Both the position numbers and the translations under genes were made by a program. Shown here in pieces: positions 23,763 through 33,804 of a stretch of 64,000 nucleotides of DNA. Under the pieces are notes generated by a model. It saw nothing but the letters and a program-made list of their open reading frames with translations, searched no databases and was not told the origin of the DNA. How positions within the stretch are numbered: the stretch's first letter is position 1; every line of letters starts with the position of its first letter. This stretch comes from Neoconidiobolus thromboides FSU 785 (lineage: Eukaryota; Entomophthoromycota; Entomophthoromycetes; Entomophthorales; Neoconidiobolaceae), in contig MU626302.1 of NCBI GenBank assembly GCA_025603075.1, positions 1 through 64,000 of the forward strand, in the 5' to 3' direction.

Positions 23763-25521
23763 ATGGGTTCAAAACCTAATAATGGTAATAAATAGGTTTG
23801 TTTCGATGAACAAATATTAAGTTTTTATAGATAAAAATGGAGGCACAGACGAAGACAAAGTTACAAAGAAAGAAAGAATAGAGTATCCAATTGATGCGAA
23901 TAAAAGTATAATAAACGACAGAGGATTTGATAACGAAAGAGAGACAAAGAATGCGAATCAAGGAGGAGGTAGTGAAGGAAAAATTGAGGATATTGAGTTT
24001 GAAAGAAAGATGAAGAGTTTGGTTGAGTTTTTAGACAGTAAAAAAGAAAAAGCAGAAGAACATGGTAAAAAAGAAGATAATGAAAAAAAAGTTGGCCTTG
24101 ACGTATTAACTACCATGAAAAAATGTGAAAGAATATACTTATCCAAAAGGGTAGTAATGATGTAAGGATTCATAACGATTTTGCTGAATTTTAAGTAATG
24201 TATATCTAGCCATCCACTTCCTATTATCAATATTACGGATCATTTTACACGTATTGATTTATTAAAGAGAAATCCAGAGAATAGACTTCAAGGTGAATTG
24301 CTTTATTTATATATGATTAAAACTTACGATATAAATTAGTCATTGGTATTTTGTTAGGAGCCCAGGGAGGGAATAAAGTAGAGGTTGTTAATTCAATTGA
24401 ACTTAAAGTTAACGTATCTAGCAAAGATAATGGCATTAATGTCGCTATTGATAAAGAGTTTTTAAAGAAAAGATTAATACAAGGTGATGGCAATTTAATA
24501 AATAGCTATTAATTCTAATAAAGCCATTTAGCTAAAGCTGTATTCCCTAAATTAACTGTTATTGGGTGGTATTCTATTGGAAGTATAGCAACTAAAAATG
24601 AACTAGTAATTCAAGAAGAGGTAAATGCTCAGCAAATAGTATAATAACAATTAATTAGACTTATTAGTATTTTTCCAAATTATCTACTTCTCTTATTTTT
24701 CTTCAATTCAATCCTAAGCAAACAAAGAAAGAAAGTATGGGTTCTAAAGTTCAATATAATTTCAACCCACATAACAGAACTAATCTACCAGTAAAGGTCT
24801 ATGAAATTCATAGCATTCAGGGGGAAGAAAGTTATATAGAAACTTTAGATTGCTATATTGAAGCTAATAAAACTCAAAGAATGGCCTTAGATACTATAAA
24901 TCAAACTGTTTGTACCACTTCAACAGAAAATAAAGGTATTAAAGTAGCAAGAGATTTGGATCATAGCTTATGTAAGAATATAATTGACATTTGTTTTAAA
25001 TTGCTTATCGTTTTTAGTGCTTGCTAATGTCAATAAACAAAAAGATGCCATCAATATAATGTTATCTAAATTAAATGTAGTAGTGGATCATTTGGAAAAA
25101 GTTAGTGAAGGTAGTTTTAATTTATTTTAATGGTTCATAAATTGATTGTTTTAATTTAGGAAAAACAAAAACGACGAGTAAAATATTGAGACATATTAGT
25201 TCTGTTGCTCATAAGCTACCTAAGGCTAACAGTGGGACTCAATTTGCTGGAAATGCCATGGCTGAGGTAAATTGTTTGATTAAAGTTTAATGATATGCCT
25301 TTAATTATACTTTTTTACAGGCTTATAATGGATTATTATTAAATAGCTACTTTAACGGAGTCATAAAAAATATTCAAGTCTTGAAAGAAGTGACTAGTAT
25401 TGTCGGATTGAAAGCGGCATTCAAAAGAAAGTATGAGCCAGAAAAAGAGCCCCACTCACGCTCTGATTACCAAGCTCGTTCTAATTCTTATCGTAGAAGA
25501 ACTGGAGAGCATAGGGATTAG
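23763..25521 (+). CDS. CSN6: COP9 signalosome subunit 6
   Basis: CSN6 is the catalytically inactive MPN partner of CSN5 in the complex that deneddylates cullins. Nine exons: 23763-23784, 23831-24161, 24210-24292, 24340-24483, 24532-24620, 24719-24971, 25018-25110, 25160-25266 and 25321-25521. They sum to 1323 nt, 440 aa. The MPN domain starts near residue 113 with VVMIHPLPIINITDHFTRID, then VIGILLGAQGGNKVEVVNS, FPKLTVIGWYSIG and NPHNRTNLPVKVYE. The last is diagnostic for CSN6 over eIF3f (human NPMTKHTDLPVSVFE). No JAMM metal-binding motif is seen, as expected. The C-terminal helical region follows. An N-terminal Lys/Glu-rich extension of about 110 residues is unusual, and the 22-nt first exon is the weakest part. 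The acceptor at 24718 was chosen to keep the frame. Confidence 0.85.
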
Positions 25522-26119
25522 CTCGACTTCAATAAATTATAAATCACTTTTTAAAATTCTTGTTCGTTCTTTAATTTAAAGCCCATAGTATTCCTTAGTG
25601 AATTTTTAATTAAATTTTATACATAATTAATTATTGATAGCTATTATAAATTTTGAAAACAAAAAAAGTAAAATGCCTAAAAATAAACGAAATCTGTTAA
25701 ATCTATGAGGAAATGAACGGTAAAATTAAAAAAATTAAATTCGCTAAAGGAACCTTGTTAAGGAATAAAATGAATATGGTAAAGTGGATTCAAGATCCAT
25801 TATTAATTGTCCGCTAAAAAGGTGTAACAAACAATTGCATATAGTTTATTATAGTTTAAAACTACAATTTATAATTAAACTGATGGTTTATGATTAATTA
25901 GTCATAATATAGTTTATGATCCTTTAGAATATTACTAACATTTAGATAAACTATATCATTTTTATTTAGATTAATAGCAAGCTTAACTAGAATTTAATGC
26001 GAATCAACATAATTTTAAAAGAACCAATAGATCACTGAAAGAAACAATTGCATTTAATATTTTCAAAACAAGATTCTAATTTAAAAACCATTTTTAAAAA
26101 ATAATTATAAATTTTCAAA
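25522..26119. other. Intergenic with short inverted repeats
   Basis: About 600 bp with no gene. It contains several copies of a TATAGTTTA-like word and a perfect 11-bp inverted repeat (25907-25917 with 25946-25956). Confidence 0.55.
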
Positions 26120-29100
26120 ATGACCAAGCCGATGCGAGGAAAAAAACAAGGCTACCGTGACTTTGTAGAAAATAGCAATAAGCATTTAATTAATTTACCT
26201 GATAAAGTATCACCAGGCCCAGTATCTCAAGTGTATGTACCAATTGTATCAAATGAAAAGAAAGGTGACGACAACTACCAATTCTATCAAAATGTTTACA
26301 ACTCACCAAATGCTGTCAAATACCAGCCCCAAATAGATCCAAAAAAAGACATATCAATCGTTAGTCCTCCGAATAATGGAAGGGGGAATTACCAAGTATT
26401 TTGACTTTAAATTTATTGTCCAAATGCTGATTGTTTTTTTTAGATTCCTAATATGCCTAACCTCCCTAGTGATAGAAGTTATAGAGTAACAATGTTTATT
26501 AATCGTGTAATCATATCACTGATGTTAAATTTAGCTCGGCAATATTCCTCAATCGCCTGGCAATAATAATACGAATAAAGAAGTAACCATTTAGGTTTGT
26601 ATTTTATACGAATATTAATTCACTTATTATTTAGAATCCAATAGTTCCACCAAAAGCCCCGAATCGCGAAAAGAACAGAGTTTACAAATTTATTGATCCG
26701 GTAAATAAGAAATATAAATTAGCTATAGTAATATATTTATAACTTAACATTAGGTTAATAATCCAAATTCACCAATGCAACCAGTATATCATATTCCAGG
26801 GCATCAAGCAAACAACCCGTTCCAAGCTATGCCAGACCCAAAAAGTTATATATCAAATATAAACAATAAATCAAACTTTAATGATAACATAAACCCTCCT
26901 TTCCCTATGATGATGCCCATGCCACAAATGCCACAAATTCCAGATTTGTCACAATTTAGTACTTCCTTTCCAACTAATCTCGATGAAAGCGAAAAAGAAA
27001 TTGTCGTACCTATAGGTGAAATAGACAAATTAATGATTGACATTGCTGGTATTAACTATAATGATCAATCCAAAAAGTTTAGTATTGATAAGGTAACACC
27101 ACCAGCTAGTGATAACCAAATTTTGTTATCTTCTATGGGCAGTAATAGCAGTAGTGGCAGTAATAATGATGGTTGTATAGTAGTATCTCCAAGTAGACTT
27201 TCTCCAGTTGATGGGAGACCGGGATATTTTAATCATGATAGCAATGGTAAATCGAAGAATGAGACAAAGAAAACGACTAAGACAGCTACAAATGAGCGTT
27301 ATCAATTTTCTAATTTTGCTGCTAATGGGAGTAATAGTCAGAATAATGTAATTAATTATAACATAATATTTATGAATAATGTAATGTTAACTCTATTATT
27401 TCTAGGATCAAGGAAAATACACCAATGTCATGAAATCCGGATCTGAAGTTAGTCCCACTAATGCAGTAAGTTTCTAGTAATACATTGATTAATACAGCAG
27501 TTAATTATGATTATTAGAAATCAAATACAAATAAGTGTATCAATCCATTAAATTCAACAAACAGTTATTCAAATGAAGTTAATGAGTTTAGTTTCTTTAA
27601 AAAAGAGTTCAATAATTTAGAAAATTTAAGCAAACGATCCTTGTTTATTCATGTTTATTTAGAAAGAGAGATCAAGTTTTATAACAGTTTAAAATCTGTC
27701 TATTCTGTAAGGCTACTATTAATACGCTATTTAGTTCAAATACTTACCATTTATTTAGATGATTAACAAAAGGATTCAAGATAGTCAAATTTTTGATGAA
27801 GAAACAACAAAAGAAGCAATAGAAACTATTTTATTTAACATACCAAAGATTTTGGATTTTTATAAAGGATTTATTACTACTTTAATTGAAAAATATAGGG
27901 TTGAATATAATGATAAAAGCGAAGTAGATTATGGAGATACCTTCTTGAAACATATCAATGACTTTATCGAGTTTGTTGATTTTACTAGACATTACCCTTC
28001 TATTAAACAATATATATCGACAGCTCAAAAAAATTCTATGAAATTTAGACTTTGGCTTCAGGTAAATATTTAATAATATAGCTTATATTTAATGTTAATG
28101 TTGATGTTCTTAAATAGAGTTTAGAAAAGCAATGCTTCTCTAAAGAAATGTCAGTAATTGATTATTTGAGTTCAATCCGTTATCATTTAGATCCACAGAT
28201 AGCACAGTTACAAGAAATTTTTCAAGAAACAAAGGGCAGTAATAATGATATTTATGTGTTAGAAATGGTCATCAACTCATTTAAGAATATGGTGGATGAT
28301 ATTTCAAGTATTAGAGAAAGTAATGATGTTTTAGAGGAAAGAACTAATAGGAGGAGAGCTACCTATTTGCCTGAAAATTTACAACATCTCTCAAAAACAT
28401 TGATTTTAGACAATGATTTGGAAAACCAGTTGCAAGTTAGCGGCTATATTAATTTTGTAAGTTTAAGTCGGCTTTATTGACTATGATGGAAGATTGACTT
28501 TTATGATTTTGTTTAGGATGGATCAGATTTTAAAAGTTCTATTCCTAAGGATTTAACTGACGGTTTATCTGAGGATGAATTTAAAAGACAAGAAGCTATC
28601 TTTGAGCTATGTCGTACTGAGAGAGACTATTTAAGGGATTTGATCACAATACGAAAAGTAATAATTTTATAATAATTGTAATAGTAAATTTATATAATGA
28701 TTTTATAGGTATTTATTGAAGGATTGAAAAGCAGTCAATGTTATCCAAGTGATCAAGTTGATATAATAGCTCATAAATTATTTTTCAATTATTTGGACAT
28801 TAAAAAAATCCATGAGCCATTATGTTTAGGCTTAAGCTCGAGACAAAAGAATATGCCAGTGATTAAAAGTATTGGAGATATTTTAGTTTTATGGGCTGAA
28901 CAACTGGATCCCTATAATATCTACGGTGCAAGAATTCAATTTGCTACCGATTTTGTAGCCAAAGAAAAAAACAACAACATCAAATTCCAGCAATATTTAA
29001 ATGAGTGTAGTCAAAAAAAAGAACTAAAGAGATTAACCATTGATTCATTTATTTCTCTTCCAACTAGAAGATTAGCAAGATATCCACTCTTGTTTAAAGA

Positions 29101-29797
29101 GATTATGAAAAGAACTCCAGAAGATAACCCAGACTATAAACTGATACCTCAAGCTTTAGAACATTTGAATCGTCAGCTTAGCTATATTAATCAAACAAAA
29201 GGAGAAACAGACTCTAAGTTAAGATTGAGGGCAATCTCAGATAGATTAGAAGATCCTGGTCACATGTTGGAGTACCCTCATATCGATTTGGCTTTGGAGC
29301 ATGATGAGAGACGGTTGATTAAAGAAGGGGATGTTAAATTGGTAAAGAATTCGATACCTTTGAAGTTGTTTTTGTTTGATCATTATGTGCTATTAGTTAA
29401 AGAACATGAGTTAAGCGAGGATCTTTATGAGTATGAAGTATTTAGAAAGGTAGCAATAATATAATAGCAATTAATTTATTTAATTTTGATTTATTTTTTA
29501 TCAGCCAATTAGTATAGATAAAATATCTATTTCAGGTTCGGTAACGAGTGGCATGCTTCAAGTGTCTGCGGTAAGTCAACCATATTCATTCAAACAGGTT
29601 TGTTAATTTAATGTTTTGAATAGGGCAATAACTTTTTCGGATCTGTATTTTCCAGTTCAAACTCCAATTTACCGGACCCTAAATTATGTTTTTCGATCTA
29701 TAATTATAATACTAAAGAAACTATTTATCTTGCGTTGAATAATGAGAGAGAGAAAAACCAATGGATAACAGCATTTGAATCGATCACTAATCCTTAA
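26120..29797 (+). CDS. Rho guanine-nucleotide exchange factor with tandem DH domains and PH domain
   Basis: Thirteen exons: 26120-26395, 26444-26485, 26535-26582, 26635-26700, 26754-27347, 27406-27465, 27518-27706, 27759-28061, 28118-28456, 28517-28657, 28709-29449, 29505-29570 and 29624-29797. They total 3039 nt, 1012 aa. The first ~360 residues are Asn/Pro/Ser-rich and disordered. Residues ~390-600 form a DH-like domain: LFIHVYLEREIKFYNSL, IPKILDFYKGF, GDTFLKHINDFIEFVDFTRH, YPSIKQYI. A second, canonical DH domain follows (~665-870): QEAIFELCRTERDYLRDL, then SFISLPTRRLARYPLLFKEI with the conserved helix. Then a PH domain runs to the end (KLFLFDHYVLLVKE ... EREKNQWITAFESI). No CNH domain follows, unlike yeast Rom2/Tus1. 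It presumably activates a Rho/Cdc42 GTPase at the membrane. All 12 introns are phase 0. Confidence 0.88.
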
Positions 29798-30319
29798 TAT
29801 TTAACTTTGTTTATTTTAATAATAATTTTTTATTGTATCGTCTGTTACCCGTCTTAACATATGAGAATGTTTTTTTTGGTTTCATCACTTTTCTATTTTT
29901 AGGCACTATTTGAGAAGAAAAACTGATAGTAAAATTATTTAAAAAAATACATTTCCATATGCTTTTATTTTATGATTGTTTTTTATTTGAATAGAATCAG
30001 CTTTAACGAAGTTAAATAACAAAATATAAACATATTTTGTAGCATTAAAAAATTTAAAAACTTAGAAATTTAAGCATTCGACTTGTAATTTTTAATTAAA
30101 AACCTTAATTTAAATTCCTTAATTAAGTAATTGATAATGCTAATTTACCAAAAAAAATTGAATTAAAAAAAATTCATGTTTTTCAATCAACTAGACAACC
30201 GTTTCATCAACGGTAATAAAACATAAGGGTCATTATTAAATAATAGTTTTTAAACTTGTAATAAATAAAAACGAGTTATTAATCCGCTATTTTCCTTCTT
30301 TGTTAATTTTGATTATCAA
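29798..30319. other. Intergenic, RhoGEF to GH47 gene
   Basis: About 520 bp containing one fold-back element copy and the promoter side of the mannosidase gene. Nothing else is supported. Confidence 0.5.
29861..29960 (+). mobile_element. Fold-back MITE-like element, copy 7
   Basis: Begins ATGAGAATGTTTTTTTTGG, has ATTTTTAGGCACTATTTGAG centrally and ends AATACATTTCCATAT. It lies 65 bp after the RhoGEF stop, probably in its 3' UTR. Confidence 0.8.
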
Positions 30320-31762
30320 ATGTTTACTATTTTACTCTATCTAGTTTATTTTACTTCTACCATCTTTTCTATAAACCGTGAAGAATTTATCTCCGATTCT
30401 GAGTTTCATTCCAAGTTAGATGTAGAAGCTTATCGTACACGTGTCATAAGAGATGAATTCAGCCAAAGCTGGGATAAATATCGTAAGGTAGCTATGGGGG
30501 CCGATGAGATAGGACCGATGGATGGAAAAATGATTAATAATACTTGGAATGGGTGGGGAGTAACTTTAGTAGATTCTTTAGATACCTTATGGCTAATGGG
30601 TTTAAAAAAAGAATTTAAAGAAGCTGTTGAAGTAGTGAGTCATAGTGATTACAAACGTGGGGCACAAAAATTATCTTTTTTTGAAATTACTATCCGTTAT
30701 TTAGGTGGTTTGATTTCAGCTTATGATTTATCGGGTGAAAAGATATTGTTGGATAAAGCTAAAGATTTGGCTGATGCTATGCTAAATGATTTTAGTTCTC
30801 CTTCTGGACTTCCTTATGTTACTTTTGATTTTAGAACTGGTAAACCAGTTAAGGATACCTTTGCTTCTTTAGCCAATGTTGGTACTTGTCAGTTAGAATT
30901 TACTAGACTCAGCTTAATTACTGGAGATAATAAATATCGTCAAATTGCAAATAATGTATATGATGTTTTAGATAGAAAGAAAAAAGATCGTGGACTTTAT
31001 AATATGGAAGTTAATGTTGAAACAGGAGATTATTCAACAAATGCTTTTGGTTTAGGTGGTGGTGCTGATTCCTTTTTCGAATATTTGATTAAGTTATATA
31101 TCATGCTTGGACCTCAAGATAAAGTTAGGAATAAATATCTCCGTATGTTTGATGATAGTATGGTTAAAATGAAAGAAAAACTATTGACCACTTGTTATAA
31201 AGGACATCAATGTTTAGGTCATACTGGTAATGATAATAAGTTAATACCAGAGATGCACCACTTGGAATTTTTTATTCCTGGGATGTTATTGTTAGGAAAT
31301 GATCATTTACCAGATAAAGGTTTGAAAAAGATAGCTTTAGATCTATTAGAAACTTATAGTATTATACCTGAATTATCAGAAACCAATTTAGCACCTGAAA
31401 ATACAAAGTTTAGTAATTTAGAAATTGAATTTATTAATCCAGCCAACTTCTTACGACCTGAGTTATCAGAGTCCTTATATTATGCTTATCTATATACTGG
31501 GGATAAAAAATATCAAGATCGTAGTTGGAATTTATTTTTAGCGTTCCAAAAGTTTTCAAAAAGTAAGTTTGGGTTTACTGAATATAAAGATGTGAACTCT
31601 AGAGAGAAATCAGAAAATCAAGAAAACGTAATGCAATCCTTTTTTTATGCTGAGACATTCAAGTATTTATATCTTATACAAGCCCCTAAAAATACCCTTA
31701 ACCTTAACGATTGGGTATTTAATACTGAAGCTCATCCCTTTAAAATTTCAAAATCTTCCTAA
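30320..31762 (+). CDS. Class I alpha-1,2-mannosidase (GH47)
   Basis: A single-exon 480-aa secretory-pathway enzyme that trims alpha-1,2-mannose from N-glycans. It has an N-terminal hydrophobic signal or anchor (residues 1-18). The GH47 motifs are in order: WDKYRKVAMGADEIGPMDG, VTLVDSLDTLWLMGL, RYLGGLISAYDLSG, GLGGGADSFFEYLIK, HHLEFFIPGMLLLG, FLRPELSESLYYAYLYTGD and the calcium-site FNTEAHPF near the C-terminus. In family members I know, the segment corresponding to HHLEFF is usually HLxCF; the Cys is replaced here by Phe, so a conserved disulfide may be lost. The length fits a secreted or Golgi/ER enzyme without a long stem. It has no introns, in contrast to most neighbours. Confidence 0.92.
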   Translation: MFTILLYLVYFTSTIFSINREEFISDSEFHSKLDVEAYRTRVIRDEFSQSWDKYRKVAMGADEIGPMDGKMINNTWNGWGVTLVDSLDTLWLMGLKKEFKEAVEVVSHSDYKRGAQKLSFFEITIRYLGGLISAYDLSGEKILLDKAKDLADAMLNDFSSPSGLPYVTFDFRTGKPVKDTFASLANVGTCQLEFTRLSLITGDNKYRQIANNVYDVLDRKKKDRGLYNMEVNVETGDYSTNAFGLGGGADSFFEYLIKLYIMLGPQDKVRNKYLRMFDDSMVKMKEKLLTTCYKGHQCLGHTGNDNKLIPEMHHLEFFIPGMLLLGNDHLPDKGLKKIALDLLETYSIIPELSETNLAPENTKFSNLEIEFINPANFLRPELSESLYYAYLYTGDKKYQDRSWNLFLAFQKFSKSKFGFTEYKDVNSREKSENQENVMQSFFYAETFKYLYLIQAPKNTLNLNDWVFNTEAHPFKISKSS

Positions 31763-32466
31763 ATTGTTTCTCATTTTGATAGATTACTTTAATAAATAAA
31801 TTGAAACTAAATCTTTAAACTTTTATAGTATTTTTAAAAAAATAATGTACTACATGTTACTTTCATAGGTCTTGAATTTCAGACATCTATATATGACATG
31901 ATTATCGTTCCATGAATTTTATTATCGCTTATATTATATCGTTCTTACATTCATATTTACACAATCAACTATTACTCTTGTGTTTTTAGATGATGGTAAT
32001 GTTTATTAACAAATACTACAAGATCAAAATTCATACATGGAATTTACATCCTTTACAATCGTTTCATCATCGCAAAATTTGTTTTTATTTATTATACTTA
32101 GGATCTTATCATTCTCTAGTCTTGTTCATTCTCTGTTACATCATCTTCATACTTAGTTTAAATCAATCTTCCTTTTCTTCTATTGAAAGTTGCTCACTAT
32201 ATTCTAATTTAAATACTCCATCATTAAATGATAAGTTTATTTTTAAAAAGGAAACAATATTAAAAAAATTCGTAATTAAAAATTCTAAGTCTATTTCGAA
32301 CTTCAAAATTATTCTGTAAATAGAACACATTTTATTGCCAATTAAAAGGATAATGACCCCATTTAATTGGCTAAAAAGAAATACCAGTTCATCGAGAAAC
32401 AACAAGCTTTGATGTAAAGGCTCGCTACCAGGTGAAACTTCCTCTCCTCAAAGTTTATAAAAACAA
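31763..32466. other. Intergenic, GH47 gene to RPL4
   Basis: About 700 bp. It holds the RPL4 promoter, including a pyrimidine-rich stretch just before the start. On the minus strand between ~31990 and 32330, several short acidic frames look protein-like but could not be joined into a gene (see findings). Confidence 0.5.
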
Positions 32467-33704
32467 ATGGTATGTATAAAGACAGAATCAAATAAAATAA
32501 ACGACGATCTATAGCTACATCGAATATGAAGATGGATGCATCTATATAAAAAACGTAAAAAAAACATATAATAACAAATTCCATTTAGGCTGCCATTCGT
32601 CCAGTAGTAAATGTATATGATGAATCCAACGCATTAGTTGGTGAAGTACCAATGCAAGCCGTTTTCAAAGTAGATATCCGTCCTTATCTTATCCAACATG
32701 TCCACACTAATATGGCTAAAAACAAGAGACAACCTTACGCCGTAAGCGAAAAGGCTGGTCATCAAACTTCAGCTGAATCTTGGGGTACTGGTCGTGCCGT
32801 TGCCCGTATTCCACGTGTATCTGGTGGAGGTACTCATCGTGCTGGTCAAGCTGCTTTTGGTAATATGTGCCGTGGTGGTCGTATGTTTGCTCCAACTAAA
32901 ATCTGGCGTAAGTGGCATGTAAAGACCAACTTGAATACTAGAAGAGTTGCTACTGCTTCAGCTATCGCTGCTACTGCTGTTGCTCCACTTTTATTAGCCC
33001 GTGGTCATCGTATTGAACAAATCCCAGAAGTTCCATTAGTTGTATCTTCTTCCGTTGAAAAATTACAAAAAACTAAAGAAGCTGTTACTGTCTTAAAAGC
33101 TTTAAACGCTTATAATGATGTTGTTAAAGTTGCTAACTCCAGATCTATCCGTGCTGGTAAAGGTAAATTAAGAAACCGTCGTCATCGTCAAAGACGTGGT
33201 CCATTAGTTATCTATAACAAAGATGAAGGTATTACCCGTGCTTTCAGAAATTTACCAGGTGTTGAATTAGCTAATGTTAACAAATTAAATTTATTACAGT
33301 TAGCTCCAGGAGGTCACTGTGGACGTTTTGTCATCTGGACTCAAGATGCTTTCAAAGCTTTAGATACTATTTATGGTACTTATGAACAAGCTTCTATCAA
33401 GAAGAACTTCTCCCTCCCATATTCTTCCGTATCTAACACTGATATTGGTCGTATCATTGATAGCGAAGAAATTCAAGCTGTCGTTAGAGCTGCCAAAGTC
33501 CAAGGTAAATCTAAAGTTGCTAAAGCTAATCCACTTGCCAACAACAAAGCTTTATTTGCTCTTAACCCATATGCTTATAATGCTAAAAAAGCTGAACGTC
33601 AACGTCATGCTGCTATCTTAAAACAAAAGGCTGATGGTACTTATAAGAAAACTTCAAAGAAGGTCAAGAACACTAAGTTCGTTGAACTCCTTAAGTCTGA
33701 ATAA
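32467..33704 (+). CDS. RPL4: 60S ribosomal protein L4 (uL4)
   Basis: Two exons. The first is only the ATG (32467-32469); the second is 32589-33704. Together they give 372 aa. The intron (32470-32588, 119 nt, GTATGT donor) sits directly after the start codon, a common layout for fungal ribosomal protein genes. Recognisable sequence: [17 protein letters not shown], then [40 protein letters not shown] and [18 protein letters not shown], and the basic [16 protein letters not shown] loop. The length is close to yeast L4 (362 aa). It binds 25S rRNA and its extended loop lines the exit tunnel. Codon use is more C-ending than in neighbouring genes, as expected for high expression. Confidence 0.97.
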
Positions 33705-33804
33705 GTATTCAATTTTCAATTAAAAAATAATGGTATTTATTACTATAAAATTTATCTTCTAATTAAATAGAGTTTAATATTTGTCTTTAACATACTTTTA
33801 TTTA

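Noticed and set aside
23763-25521. eIF3f instead of CSN6
   Set aside because: The NPHNRTNLPVKVYE and NITDHFTRID segments match CSN6, not eIF3f.
31990-32319. 109-codon plus-strand frame
   Set aside because: It is low-complexity, hydrophobic and Ser-rich, with no family resemblance, and it overlaps the RPL4 upstream region.
32363-32584. 73-codon minus-strand frame
   Set aside because: It overlaps the RPL4 start codon and first intron and has no supporting similarity.
32470-32588. Possible snoRNA in the RPL4 intron
   Set aside because: RPL4 introns host snoRNAs in animals, but I see no convincing C and D boxes or H/ACA structure here.
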